64,000 nucleotides of DNA. Origin: Tangfeifania diversioriginum (GTDB lineage: Bacteria > Bacteroidota > Bacteroidia > Bacteroidales > Prolixibacteraceae). The notes under the pieces were generated by a model, which searched no databases, had not been told where the DNA came from, and saw only the letters and a program-made list of their open reading frames with translations. The stretch's first letter is position 1, and every line of letters begins with the position of its first letter. The stretch covers positions 24,106 through 88,105 of the forward strand of contig CAMCBW010000023.1 in NCBI GenBank assembly GCA_945873105.1, read 5' to 3'. Shown here in pieces: positions 26,010 to 35,755 of the stretch. The translations under genes were made by a program, and so were the position numbers.

Positions 26010-29000
26010 TTAAAAAGTGATGGTTACGCCTGCGCTGAATGTTTTCACAGAGGGCAGGATAGAGGGATTGGCTCCTGTTTCAGGGTCAAATCCAGTGTAG
26101 TTGGTAAATGTCAGCAAGTTGGTGGCAGAACCATAAACTTTCAGATTTTCCATGTACATCCTGGAGGCCAGCTTTTTTGGAATGTTGTAACCAAGACTCA
26201 GTGTCTTAAGCCTTAAATAGTCTCCTTTTTCGAGGTATTTGGTCAATGACCTGGCTCCGTTCTTATCGTAAGTCTCTTTGGCAGTTGGATTAACCAGATT
26301 TTTGATGTCCGGATTTTTCCACCAGCCTGTCAGTCCTGTATTCGGGTCGATGGCGTTCAGGTCCCAGGCCGTAGTGGCAGGAGCAAATCCTTCCATGAAC
26401 AGGAGGGGATATTTGGCATCCGTTTGACCTGGCGTCGTCCATGATTCGGTCAGAAGATCCGTTTTTTTCATCCAGTAACCGTTGGAGGGTGCTGTCCACT
26501 CCTTCTCCCTTGAATTGTAAATGTAGTTGCCTCCGGAGAAGGTAAAGAACACGCCCAGTTCAAATCCCTTGTAGGTAAAGGTATTGTCAAAACCGCCGTA
26601 ATAGGTGGGTATGCTGGATTTGTCTGTCAACACCACTTCGTGGAGTGTAGAGTTGGTATCTGTGAATGGTATTTTGCGACCTGTACGAACAAAGGCACCG
26701 GTTTCGTTGTATTTGGCACGATCTATTTCCCAGATCATGTGCACACCTCGTTCCGGATCAATGCCGGCATATTCACTCATCTTGAAGAGTCCCAGACGGC
26801 CACCCTTGTAGAGTACGCTCCCTTTTTGCCTTTCCATTTCGGGTGTCAGGCTGAGAATTTTATTGTGATTGGTCGAAAAATTGAAGGAGGTATTCCATTT
26901 AAATCCATCACGGTCCATGTTGATGGAGTTGACACTAAATTCCCAGCCCCAGTTTCTCATGTCCCCAACATTCCCATACACACTGCCGATGGCAGCTGAT
27001 GGTGGAGTGGATATCTGAAGCAACATGTCCGAGACATTCTGCATGTAATAGGCAACGGATCCTGAAACACGATTTTTGAACATGGCAAAATCAATACCAA
27101 CGTCGTAACTATCTGTAGTTTCCCAGGTTATTGAACCGTTCCCGATGGAGATCGAAGTGCCTGCACTCATTATTTCTGTCGTACCATATCGGTTGGTTGC
27201 ACTGTTGGTCAAGGTATTGATGTTTCTGTTTCCCGGTATGGATTCATTGCCTGTTTGGCCGAAGCTTCCACGCAGCTTAAACTGATTGAAAGTGGCGGAG
27301 AGTGGTTCAAAGAAATTTTCCTCTGAGATCACCCATCCTGCGGAAAGTGCGGCGAAGTTGCCCCATCGTAATTCATCCGAGAAGGCAGATGAACCATCCC
27401 GTCGCATGCTCATTCCCAGCATATATTTGTCCAAAAACTTGTAATTGGCGCGCCCAAAATAGGACTTGATGTATCGCTCGCCACCCAAATAACCTTGCAT
27501 GTTGTCTTTGATGCCGGGAGAGGTGCTGCCCAATTCCTGGTTGTAACCAACGGGATCACGTCCGTCCATTTCACGGGTGTACTGGCTGGTGAGTTGGGAT
27601 TCGGTTCCCGCCACCGCATTGATGCTGTGCTTCTCGTTAAAAGTGTGGTTGTATTTCAGATAGGCATTGTAGTTGTAGGAGGTTCTGGTAATGGCACCTT
27701 CGTAGACAAAGGTCTTTCCGGAATTAATTACAGTACCTGAAATCCAGTTGGTTGCATTGTCCTGAATAATATCGGTGGAAGCTTCTGCCCTGATGGACAA
27801 ACCCTCTACCTGTTCAATGTTGAATTCAGCATAAATATTTCCCAGCGCACGATAGGTCTTTTTGTTGTCGAGCATCAGGTCGCGGCGAGAGATCACCGCC
27901 AGGTTGCCGGCGCCCGGATTCCAGTATCCGGATGGATTGTTGGTGTCGTAAACCGGGTACCAGGGCAATTCACCCATGATGGCAGAACCAAAACCTCCAA
28001 CATTACCTGTTGAAATCCCCGGATTGGAATTTTCGGTTTTATTCCGGTAATTGTTGGTATACATGAGATTAAGTTTTGCACCAGTTTTAAAATTTTTGAT
28101 GGGCTCAAGGTCAATGTTGATACGTCCGGTTAAACGATCGAAGTCATTTCCCACGTTGACAGCCTTGTCTGAACGGTAACCAAAAGAGGCAAAAATGGCC
28201 CCCTTTTCCAAACCTTGGGTATAGGAAAAGTTGGCATCCTTGTAGCTCCCTTTTCTTAACACGTAGTCAAACCAGTTGGTATTCACCTTGAGCGCATCAG
28301 CCCGGCTGATGCTGGTAGGGAAGTTAGCGTTCAGGATGTCGCCCGGTTCAAAGACGCCACGACCGCCATTTGTTTTGGCGATATCCATGATTTGGAACCA
28401 ATCAGTTGTATTGGCAAATCCGATTGACTCGGGTGAGGTGGTTAAATCTGAAACACCGGTGGAGTAGTCAAGGGTTACGCTACCCTTTCCTTTTTCTTTT
28501 TTGCCGCTTTTTGTGGTAACGATAATGACCCCGTTAGACCCACGTGAACCGTAGATGGCTGTGGCAGCTGCATCCTTCAATACTTCGACCGATTGAATGT
28601 CATTCGGATTAATCGTTGACATGGGGTTCTGGGCAACTGTTCCGGAAGTACGTCCCAACCCAGCCCCTGCATAAACCGGCATACCATCAATGATCCACAG
28701 GGGATCAGTTCCGGTGTTGATAGAGTTTACACCGCGTACCTGGACGCTAATAGGGGATCCTGGTGTACCGGAGGTTTCACGGATGTTTACCCCGGTTGCC
28801 CTTCCCTGTAAAGCATTGGTAAAAGAGGTGGAGCTTACCTGCTTCAAATCCTCTCCGGATACCGAAGCGACAGAGCCAATGATATCCCGTTTTTTTACCG
28901 TTCCATATCCAACTGCCACAACCTCTTCTATGGCAATAGCATCTTCGATCAAAGTGACATTGATCACACTTTTTCCGCCTACAGCAATTTCCTGATTTTT

Positions 29001-29264
29001 CATTCCGATGAATGAAAATAACAGTGTACCATTGCCCGGGATATTCCCAAGTGTGAAACTTCCGTTGACATCGGTAATGGTGCCTCCTGTGGAGCCTTTG
29101 AGTACAACCGTTACACCGGGAAGTGGGTCACCTTTGCCGTCCGTCACAGTCCCGGTTACCTTCTGGTTCTGCGCAAAAATGGTCAAAGAGTTTAGAATTA
29201 AAAAAGCGATACACAACCAGGTGTACCTAAACGCTTTTTGTTTTTCATTTGTTTTGTTTTGCAT
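26010..29264 (-). CDS. SusC/RagA TonB-linked outer membrane protein
   Basis: TonB-dependent glycan importer of about 1084 residues. The start at 29264 is chosen because it begins a good signal peptide (hydrophobic 'TWLCIAFLILNSLTIFAQ'); an in-frame ATG at 29372 would add 36 residues in the putative leader. After cleavage comes a carboxypeptidase-regulatory-like domain ('VTGTVTDGKGDPLPGVTVVLKG'), the plug ('IEEVVAVGYGTVKKRDIIGSVASV', 'LKDAAATAIYGSRGSNGVI') and the barrel ending 'FSAGVTITF'. Unlike the protein encoded at 731-4159 it has no STN domain, which fits control by the divergent HTCS rather than by a FecR/sigma pair. A TAnnTTTG box at 29443-29450 is a likely promoter. Confidence 0.95.
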   Translation of the reverse strand: MQNKTNEKQKAFRYTWLCIAFLILNSLTIFAQNQKVTGTVTDGKGDPLPGVTVVLKGSTGGTITDVNGSFTLGNIPGNGTLLFSFIGMKNQEIAVGGKSVINVTLIEDAIAIEEVVAVGYGTVKKRDIIGSVASVSGEDLKQVSSTSFTNALQGRATGVNIRETSGTPGSPISVQVRGVNSINTGTDPLWIIDGMPVYAGAGLGRTSGTVAQNPMSTINPNDIQSVEVLKDAAATAIYGSRGSNGVIIVTTKSGKKEKGKGSVTLDYSTGVSDLTTSPESIGFANTTDWFQIMDIAKTNGGRGVFEPGDILNANFPTSISRADALKVNTNWFDYVLRKGSYKDANFSYTQGLEKGAIFASFGYRSDKAVNVGNDFDRLTGRINIDLEPIKNFKTGAKLNLMYTNNYRNKTENSNPGISTGNVGGFGSAIMGELPWYPVYDTNNPSGYWNPGAGNLAVISRRDLMLDNKKTYRALGNIYAEFNIEQVEGLSIRAEASTDIIQDNATNWISGTVINSGKTFVYEGAITRTSYNYNAYLKYNHTFNEKHSINAVAGTESQLTSQYTREMDGRDPVGYNQELGSTSPGIKDNMQGYLGGERYIKSYFGRANYKFLDKYMLGMSMRRDGSSAFSDELRWGNFAALSAGWVISEENFFEPLSATFNQFKLRGSFGQTGNESIPGNRNINTLTNSATNRYGTTEIMSAGTSISIGNGSITWETTDSYDVGIDFAMFKNRVSGSVAYYMQNVSDMLLQISTPPSAAIGSVYGNVGDMRNWGWEFSVNSINMDRDGFKWNTSFNFSTNHNKILSLTPEMERQKGSVLYKGGRLGLFKMSEYAGIDPERGVHMIWEIDRAKYNETGAFVRTGRKIPFTDTNSTLHEVVLTDKSSIPTYYGGFDNTFTYKGFELGVFFTFSGGNYIYNSREKEWTAPSNGYWMKKTDLLTESWTTPGQTDAKYPLLFMEGFAPATTAWDLNAIDPNTGLTGWWKNPDIKNLVNPTAKETYDKNGARSLTKYLEKGDYLRLKTLSLGYNIPKKLASRMYMENLKVYGSATNLLTFTNYTGFDPETGANPSILPSVKTFSAGVTITF

Positions 29265-29442
29265 AATCTGACTAATTTTAGTTTGATAGAAATAGAACAA
29301 TGAATGCAGTTTTGATAGATAATAACACACTATCCAATGACCAGGTATAAAAATCCGAAGATCAAAAGGCAAACCACCCCGTAGAGGATGTACTCGATAA
29401 TTTCAGCATTTTTCCGGCTGATCATAAGCTTGGTTTTCCTAT

Positions 29443-29473
29443 CAAAAGTAGTTGGCGGAAGTGCGCGGGACAA
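29443..29473 (-). promoter_or_regulatory. Bacteroidota-type promoter for the susC operon
   Basis: On the - strand TACTTTTG (29450 to 29443) matches the TAnnTTTG -7 box exactly. A TTG (29473 to 29471) lies 20 bp upstream at the -33 position. Transcription would start near 29436, giving a leader of about 170 nt before susC. Confidence 0.6.
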
Positions 29474-29612
29474 TGGAGAAATGTTGCAATTGTATGGAAT
29501 TTTGTATCTAATTAAAAGCCGGATAAACTGTATTTAGTTGAAATTCAGTTTGTATGCACTTTGTTGGAAGAAGTGTGAAAATGTCATGGAGCTATTAAAC
29601 AGAAAAAGATAC

Positions 29613-29620
29613 TAATTTTG
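29613..29620 (+). promoter_or_regulatory. Candidate -7 box for the HTCS gene
   Basis: TAATTTTG matches TAnnTTTG and ends 30 bp before the preferred ATG at 29651. No clear TTTG is found at -33. The box overlaps an in-frame TTG at 29618, which argues against that codon as the translation start. Confidence 0.45.
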
Positions 29621-29650
29621 ATTGCAGGTCAATTTAATGAGTATCCATAC

Positions 29651-32600
29651 ATGCAGAAGCTTTTCTTAGTTTCTTTTCTTAGTTACATCTTTGTCCAGTC
29701 AGGAATCTTTGGACTTTTTGCCCAGAGTTCGATATTTAAATTTGAGCATGTAACTACGGAACAGGGGTTGAGCAGCAACCGGATCAATGCGATGGTTCAG
29801 GATCAAACCGGCTTTTTATGGATTGCTACCAACAACGGATTGAACCGTTTTGACGGACTTGAAAACAAACAATACACCAAGCAGGTTGATGATACCTGTG
29901 CCCTTTCTACCAACACTATTTTAGCTGAGTATTGTGATTCACACGATCAATTGTGGATACTAACCGTGAATTTTCTGCATAGATACAACAAGAAAAATGA
30001 CAATTTTGAAAGGTATTGGCTCTCCGACAAGAAGGAGAGTTCACGCTATGGTAACAAAGGTATCATAACAGAAGATAAGGAGGGTACAATTTGGATAGGA
30101 ACTCCTACCAATGGTCTCTTTGCTTTTTACAGTTCTTCTCAAAAATGTCAGAGTATCCTGCCACAGGTAAAATCTGTTTCCTCCCTGCTTGTGGATAATT
30201 TAGGGTCAATTTGGATTGGTGGTGAGTTTGGTCAGCTCGCAAACTATGATCCCAAAACAAAAAGATTAAAGCAGTACAAAGTACCCGATCAATTGCGCCG
30301 TAATCTCACAGAAGATTTTATCTGGAATATTTGGCAAGATCATTCTGGCAAAATCAATTTGCTTCTGGCAAGCGGTTTGTTTCAATTTGACCAGCAGAAA
30401 GAGCAATTTTTTGCAATGACAGACTGGAACAAAAAAGTAAACTTCAGCAGCAATGCCTTGCGCTCAGTGCTGGTAGAGCAAAGTGTCCTATGGATCGGGA
30501 CACAGGGGGGGGGATTGTACATCCTGAATTTTGTGACAGGTAAAGTTGCTCAATATCAGTCGATATACAATAATCCGGGGAGTTTGAGCAACAACAGTAT
30601 CACCTCCATTTTAAAGGACCATTGTGGCGTTTACTGGATTGGAACCAATGATGGTATCAACAAATATGACCCTGCCACGCAATTGTTTTCGCATTACCAG
30701 AAAGATCCGGATAATCCCAACAGCTTGCAGTACAATTTTGTCTCCTCATTCTGCGAGAGTCCGGATGGAAATATCTGGATTGGTACATTTGGGCAGGGGA
30801 TATCCGTTTACAACAGGATGAAGGAGAGTTTTCATACGATAACCTCATCGCCGGGAAATATCAACTCATTAATTGACAATACAATCAGAGCACTGGAGCC
30901 CGATAAAAGTGGTCATATTTGGATTGGCACCACCAACGGACTCTCACGCTACAATCTAAAAACCAAGGATTTTGACAATTACAGAAAATCGAATGAAAAG
31001 GGTAGTATCTCTTCGGACAATATTCTGTCCCTATTGGTCACCAAAGACAATCGGTTGTTGATCGGATCCAACGGTGAAGGATTAAGCTTCTGCAGGATTA
31101 ATCATATGGCAGAGGAGGGATTTCAGACCTATGATTCCAAATTCGAATTTGTGTCCAAGGCTAAGGTGCGTAAGATGATAGAGTTAAATAGCGGAGTGAT
31201 CGTTTGTGGATCGATGGGAAACGGACTCACCTTCCTGGATGGAGGAAAAGCTTTAAATATATTACCTTCTGCATATTCGAAAAGTATAGATTCTGACTAT
31301 GTCAATGCGCTTTGCGAAGACAGTGAACACAATATTTGGATTGGCACCTGGGATGGATTGTTTCTCATGAATTCAGACTGGCAGATTGTCAAACAGTTCA
31401 ATCCCAAAAACGGCATACCTTCCAACGAGATTACCGGAATTCTTGCAGATGCCAAGGGGGATATCTGGGCCGTTGGAATGAATGGACTTTCTCATTTGTC
31501 CAGGATCGCCGGGAGTGACTACAAAATTATCAACTATACTTCCCACGATGGGTTGCAAGGTTCCTATTTTACTACCTATTCAACGCTTAAGACGGCAGAT
31601 GGCGAACTGTTTTTTGCCGGCTACAATGGCTTTAACCGTTTTTTTCCGGACAGAATAAAGTCTGATCCGATGATTCCAAAGGTTGTTTTGACTGATTTCC
31701 TGATTTTTAATCAGCCTGTACCGATTGGAAAGAAGGTGAATGGGCAAATCCTGCTTACCAAGAATATTTCAGACACCAAATCAATTGTTTTAAATAATGA
31801 ACAAAAGGTCATAGGTTTTAGGTTTACCGCACTGAAAACATCACAAATAGAAAAGGTGAAATTTGCCTGCCTGATGAAGGGTATTGATCCGGATTGGGTC
31901 TATTTGGATTACAATCAGCGCTACAAATCCTACAACAACCTTCCTTCCGGAGAATACACCTTTACCGTCAGGGCCTGTAATGCTGCCGGGGTTTGGGACC
32001 CTGAAGGGACCTCCATCTCCATCAAAGTATTGCCACCGCCCTGGAAGACCTGGTGGGCCTACCTCTTGTATGCACTCATCATTACAGGGTTTCTGTATCT
32101 GGCCAGGGAATACAGCTTGTCAAAGGCCAGGCTCCAGAACAATGCATTGCTGGAGCGGGTTCACCGTGAGAAAGATGCAGAGATCAATAACCTGAAAATC
32201 AAATTTTTCATCAATATCTCACATGAAATCCGTACACCCTTGTCCTTGATTCTGGCACCTCTGGAGAAATTGGTCAGATCGGCAGAACCATCGCCCGAAA
32301 TGAAACGAAACCTGGAAATCATGCATGGCAACGCACTACGCCTGTTTAATTTGATCAACCAGCTGCTCGATTTCAGAAAAATTGAAACAGGAAACGTGCA
32401 TTTAAACTTGGCAAGTTATGATGTTGTAGCCTTCATTCAGGAGATCCGAAAGGCATTTGCTGAAAATGCCCATTTGAAGAATATTGAATTGACGGTGGAT
32501 TCAAATGTGAAAATGCTCCTTTTGTGGATTGATCCCAACAGCTTCGAAAAGATCATGTTCAACCTCCTCAGCAATGCCTTGAAGTTTACGCCGGCCGGCG

Positions 32601-33769
32601 GAAGGGTCCAGGTCATTGTCAATCAATTGCAGAATGAAAAATGTGAAATTATTGTGCGAGACAATGGAATCGGAGTGGCTTCAGACAAATTGGAAAAATT
32701 GTTCGACAGATTCTACCAGGTTGATTCAAAAAGCTTCTTAAAGCATGACAGTATCGGTTCAGGCATTGGCTTGTCTATTGTGAAGAATCTGGTTGAATTG
32801 CACAAGGGTGAGATCACGGTTGAAAGCGTTTATGGGGAATTTACGATGTTCAGATTGTTGTTTCTGACCGGGAAATCACATCTTGAAAATGTCGATAATA
32901 TCACCTTGTCTGAAGATCCTGTTCCCTTTGCCTTGAATCTGCGTAATTCCATTCCAATCATTGAGGGTATGGAATCTGCAGACTTACTGGCAGTACAAGA
33001 GTCAAAAAGCAAAATCAAGATACTCATTGTTGAGGACAATCCTGAGATCAGGTATTACCTGAAGCAGTCGTTGCATATAAATTATGAGGTCATCGAGGCA
33101 CCCAACGGACAGTCGGGATACAAACAGGCACTGCAACAGATACCGGACCTTGTCATTACGGATGTGATGATGCCTGAAATGGATGGTATTGAACTTTGCA
33201 GGGTGCTGAAGAACGAACTGCTAACGCAGCATATTCCGATTATTATCCTCAGTGCCAAAAGCACCATCGAGGACACCCTCGAAGGGTTGGAAACGGGTGC
33301 CGATGACTATGTTCCCAAGCCATTCAACGAGCAGATATTGCTCGCAAAGATCAAAACATTGCTGGCCAACCGTCAGAAAATCATTGAAAAGTACCAGCAT
33401 CAGCAATACAAGGAATCAAAAAATGAAGCAATTGAATCCCTTCATTTTGACGATCCATTTGTCGAAAGAGTGGTGGATTATATCCAGGCAAGTCTTTCGG
33501 ACGAAGCATTGTCCAATGAAAAAATAGAGCTGCATTTTAAGACCAACAAAATGCAATTGTACAGAAAGTTAAAGGCGGTAACCGGCTGGTCTGTCAATAC
33601 CCTGATTCGGGAGATAAAAATAAGGGAAGCAACCCGGTTGCTGAAAGAGTCAGAGATGAATATCTCTGAAATAGCCTACAAGCTTGGCTTTTCGGATCCA
33701 CTCTATTTCAGCAAATACTTTAAAAAAGAGGTTGGAGTTGCCCCACAGCAATACAGGAAGGACCACTAA
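29651..33769 (+). CDS. Hybrid two-component system regulator (sensor, kinase, receiver and AraC-type domain in one chain)
   Basis: 1372-residue HTCS that senses an oligosaccharide in the periplasm and switches PUL transcription. Order: signal/first membrane segment (1-25), two seven-bladed regulator propellers built of 'IWIGT..GL..Y' repeats (about 30-720), a Y_Y_Y domain ('YNNLPSGEYTFTVRACNAAG'), a transmembrane helix (about 800-818), HisKA with 'FINISHEIRTPLSLIL' (phospho-His near 857), HATPase ('NALKFTPAGG', 'RDNGIGV', 'GSGIGLSI'), a receiver ('ILIVEDNPE', phospho-Asp in 'VITDVMMPEMDG' near 1170) and a C-terminal AraC HTH ('ISEIAYKLGFSDPLYFSKYF'). All catalytic residues are intact. It is divergent from the susC operon, its likely target. 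Confidence 0.96.
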   Translation: MQKLFLVSFLSYIFVQSGIFGLFAQSSIFKFEHVTTEQGLSSNRINAMVQDQTGFLWIATNNGLNRFDGLENKQYTKQVDDTCALSTNTILAEYCDSHDQLWILTVNFLHRYNKKNDNFERYWLSDKKESSRYGNKGIITEDKEGTIWIGTPTNGLFAFYSSSQKCQSILPQVKSVSSLLVDNLGSIWIGGEFGQLANYDPKTKRLKQYKVPDQLRRNLTEDFIWNIWQDHSGKINLLLASGLFQFDQQKEQFFAMTDWNKKVNFSSNALRSVLVEQSVLWIGTQGGGLYILNFVTGKVAQYQSIYNNPGSLSNNSITSILKDHCGVYWIGTNDGINKYDPATQLFSHYQKDPDNPNSLQYNFVSSFCESPDGNIWIGTFGQGISVYNRMKESFHTITSSPGNINSLIDNTIRALEPDKSGHIWIGTTNGLSRYNLKTKDFDNYRKSNEKGSISSDNILSLLVTKDNRLLIGSNGEGLSFCRINHMAEEGFQTYDSKFEFVSKAKVRKMIELNSGVIVCGSMGNGLTFLDGGKALNILPSAYSKSIDSDYVNALCEDSEHNIWIGTWDGLFLMNSDWQIVKQFNPKNGIPSNEITGILADAKGDIWAVGMNGLSHLSRIAGSDYKIINYTSHDGLQGSYFTTYSTLKTADGELFFAGYNGFNRFFPDRIKSDPMIPKVVLTDFLIFNQPVPIGKKVNGQILLTKNISDTKSIVLNNEQKVIGFRFTALKTSQIEKVKFACLMKGIDPDWVYLDYNQRYKSYNNLPSGEYTFTVRACNAAGVWDPEGTSISIKVLPPPWKTWWAYLLYALIITGFLYLAREYSLSKARLQNNALLERVHREKDAEINNLKIKFFINISHEIRTPLSLILAPLEKLVRSAEPSPEMKRNLEIMHGNALRLFNLINQLLDFRKIETGNVHLNLASYDVVAFIQEIRKAFAENAHLKNIELTVDSNVKMLLLWIDPNSFEKIMFNLLSNALKFTPAGGRVQVIVNQLQNEKCEIIVRDNGIGVASDKLEKLFDRFYQVDSKSFLKHDSIGSGIGLSIVKNLVELHKGEITVESVYGEFTMFRLLFLTGKSHLENVDNITLSEDPVPFALNLRNSIPIIEGMESADLLAVQESKSKIKILIVEDNPEIRYYLKQSLHINYEVIEAPNGQSGYKQALQQIPDLVITDVMMPEMDGIELCRVLKNELLTQHIPIIILSAKSTIEDTLEGLETGADDYVPKPFNEQILLAKIKTLLANRQKIIEKYQHQQYKESKNEAIESLHFDDPFVERVVDYIQASLSDEALSNEKIELHFKTNKMQLYRKLKAVTGWSVNTLIREIKIREATRLLKESEMNISEIAYKLGFSDPLYFSKYFKKEVGVAPQQYRKDH

Positions 33770-33801
33770 GCAATATTGTGGCATTTGATGCAATGATGGT
33801 T

Positions 33802-33990
33802 TCAAAAACCAGGTTGCACGCTTTTTTGCCTCCCTGTCATCTTCCAGTACACAACATAACGCTCATCGTGTATTTGGTAGTAGGGGACCAACACTGCTTT
33901 TTCCTGGTGGGCATCCCTGATTTCAAAGGTGAGCGGGGATTTTCCATTCCCGATTTCCAATGGCGGCAGCATATTTATTGGGATTGTCAT
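33802..33990 (-). pseudogene. C-terminal fragment of a GH127-type (DUF1680/DUF4986) protein
   Basis: The - strand encodes about 62 residues ending at a normal stop. 'EKAVLVPYYQIHDERYVVYWKM' is very like the C-terminal DUF4986-type tail of Bacteroidota GH127 beta-L-arabinofuranosidase-type proteins. The rest of the roughly 650-800-residue protein is absent: the reading frame can be followed a few codons upstream and then collides with the 3' end of the TPR gene. It is therefore a leftover of a lost gene between the HTCS and the exb operon rather than a small gene. The family match is from memory of the tail motif and should be checked by alignment. Confidence 0.6.
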
Positions 33991-34000
33991 TCCATTTTTG

Positions 34001-35755
34001 CTATTTGATTGCCTTCATTTTCGAAAGAACATCTTTTGCTTGCGGATCAGATGGGTCCAGGCTTAGAATCTTTGTAAAACATTCAATACATTTGCTCCTC
34101 ATTTCGGCGGATAATACTTTGTCTGACAGGTAATATCTTTCATATCCAAGGTAGTAGTAGGAACCCAAATACTTGTAACACTCAATGATAGATTTCTGGT
34201 TCCTGGACAAGTCCCCCTTTTCAAGTATTGCAAGGGCTTTTTGATAGTTTTCTTTGGCAGTGAATGTAGTAGCTTCAGGATCAAGTATGGATTGAATCCT
34301 TCCTTTCCAGATGTACCCTCCCGCATAGGTTGTATTCAGCCTGCTGACTACCGTGAAAGCAGTGTCGGCTTTCAGGTAGTTAACACGCATTTCGTTTTTC
34401 ACGGCAATGCTGTCTGCGAAAGCGATCTTGGAAGTCTTGTTCAATCTCATCAGTGAATCATATTTTACGCGCAAAAGCTCACCTTCGAAATAGAATTCCT
34501 TTCCCAGCAGAAAGTTGTAAATGGATCTATCCGCACCGAGCCCCATCAATTTGGTATAACAGGTAGCAGCTTCCGGATGGAGTCTGTTTTTGGAGGCAAG
34601 CTTTGCCAGCTCTTCAAGAAAATCCTTGTTGTTCGGATCCAGCGCAATGGCTTTCCTTAAATTGTCGATGGCCAGTGATTCTTTGCCTGACATTTGAAGG
34701 AGTCTGGCATAATATCCAAAATCAGAGGCTATGACTCTTTGGGGATCATGAAGCTGGAAGAAACGATTCAGGAGAGTGAGTCCATTTTGTACATCGCCAG
34801 TTTCGCAGGCAATGTATCCCCTGATTCTCAGAAGAACTGATTCTCTCCCGCTTTCTGTCATCACCCGCTCCAGCAAGGTTTCGGCCTCCTTGTATTTCTT
34901 GTTGAAAAAGAGGGTAATGGCAAATCTCTCCTCATCATCAATGGTAACATCCGCCCGTTCCAGATAGGTTTGGTAAGCATTTTCAGCTTCAGCAAACTTG
35001 CCTGTTGAATAGTACAAATCGCCAAGGTATTTGTATCCAAGAATTTGGTCTGGCTGGAGTGCAATTGATTTGTTCAGGGAATGCAGTGCATCCTGGAAAG
35101 CATTGGAACGCAACTCTAGTTTACCGGATTCCCGGTAGGCGATGGCGGAAAGCGGATCAAAGAAATTGGCCCGGTTAAATGCATTGAGGGCAGCACCATA
35201 ACTCCTTTTCAAAGCTTCCAATCGTCCCATTGCCAGGTGAAGTTTCGCAAATTTTGGAAACAGATCGAGCCCCTGACGGAGATAAACCAACGCACTAACC
35301 GTATCCTGACGGCTGAACCGGATACACCCTTCGGCGATGGAACAGTAGATGTCCGGATTGGTTTTATCTGCTCGTCTGGCGCGTTCAAAAAAGGCTGCTT
35401 CATTCTCCCGATCTTTGTTAAGCAGGGATACAATTCCCATTCCGGCAAGAGCAAATGGATTTTGGGCATTTACAGCCAGAATTTTTTGAAATACCCATTT
35501 GGCACTATCTACTGCATTGAGTGCCAGTAAGCTGTTACCAAGTCCCAGCTGCGCTTCCACATCACCGGGTTGGCTTTTCAAATGCTGCTGGAAGCAGTTT
35601 CTGGCAGATTTGTACTGATGCTCAGCGAGGTAATTAAAACCATGTTCTGCAGTTCCCTGAGCCATACTGCTAAAATTGGCGACAAACAAAATCAACCATA
35701 CCACCAGGTTGCGGTTTGGATGGAAAATTGGCCATTTGGTAGTTTGATAATTCAT
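34001..35755 (-). CDS. Tetratricopeptide-repeat protein of the exb/ton cluster
   Basis: 584 residues, with a signal peptide or single N-terminal membrane segment ('VVWLILFVANFSSMAQ') followed by at least ten TPR-like helical pairs ('AQLGLGNSLLALNAVDSAKWVFQKIL', 'LGYKYLGDLYYSTGKFAEAENAYQ', and others). Probably a periplasmic or envelope scaffold. The start codon overlaps the stop of the PstS-like gene by 4 bp (ATGA), so the two are translationally coupled. TPR proteins commonly accompany exbB-exbD-exbD-tonB in Bacteroidota and may organise the TonB energy-coupling complex (inference). No catalytic motif is present. Confidence 0.88.
   Translation of the reverse strand: MNYQTTKWPIFHPNRNLVVWLILFVANFSSMAQGTAEHGFNYLAEHQYKSARNCFQQHLKSQPGDVEAQLGLGNSLLALNAVDSAKWVFQKILAVNAQNPFALAGMGIVSLLNKDRENEAAFFERARRADKTNPDIYCSIAEGCIRFSRQDTVSALVYLRQGLDLFPKFAKLHLAMGRLEALKRSYGAALNAFNRANFFDPLSAIAYRESGKLELRSNAFQDALHSLNKSIALQPDQILGYKYLGDLYYSTGKFAEAENAYQTYLERADVTIDDEERFAITLFFNKKYKEAETLLERVMTESGRESVLLRIRGYIACETGDVQNGLTLLNRFFQLHDPQRVIASDFGYYARLLQMSGKESLAIDNLRKAIALDPNNKDFLEELAKLASKNRLHPEAATCYTKLMGLGADRSIYNFLLGKEFYFEGELLRVKYDSLMRLNKTSKIAFADSIAVKNEMRVNYLKADTAFTVVSRLNTTYAGGYIWKGRIQSILDPEATTFTAKENYQKALAILEKGDLSRNQKSIIECYKYLGSYYYLGYERYYLSDKVLSAEMRSKCIECFTKILSLDPSDPQAKDVLSKMKAIK

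Larger units (their letters stand above)
29265..29650. other. Divergent control region between susC (-) and the HTCS gene (+)
   Basis: 386 bp that must hold the promoters of both operons and probably the HTCS binding site. Two TAnnTTTG-type boxes, one per strand, are described separately. AT-rich, loosely repeated 'gtttgtatgcactttgttgg' and 'ttgcaattgtatggaattttgtat' segments at about 29490-29570 could be operator half-sites, but I cannot show a clean dyad. Confidence 0.5.

Noticed and set aside
29618..29650. TTG start for the HTCS gene
   Set aside because: The codon lies inside a TAnnTTTG promoter box, and the ATG at 29651 gives a better signal sequence.
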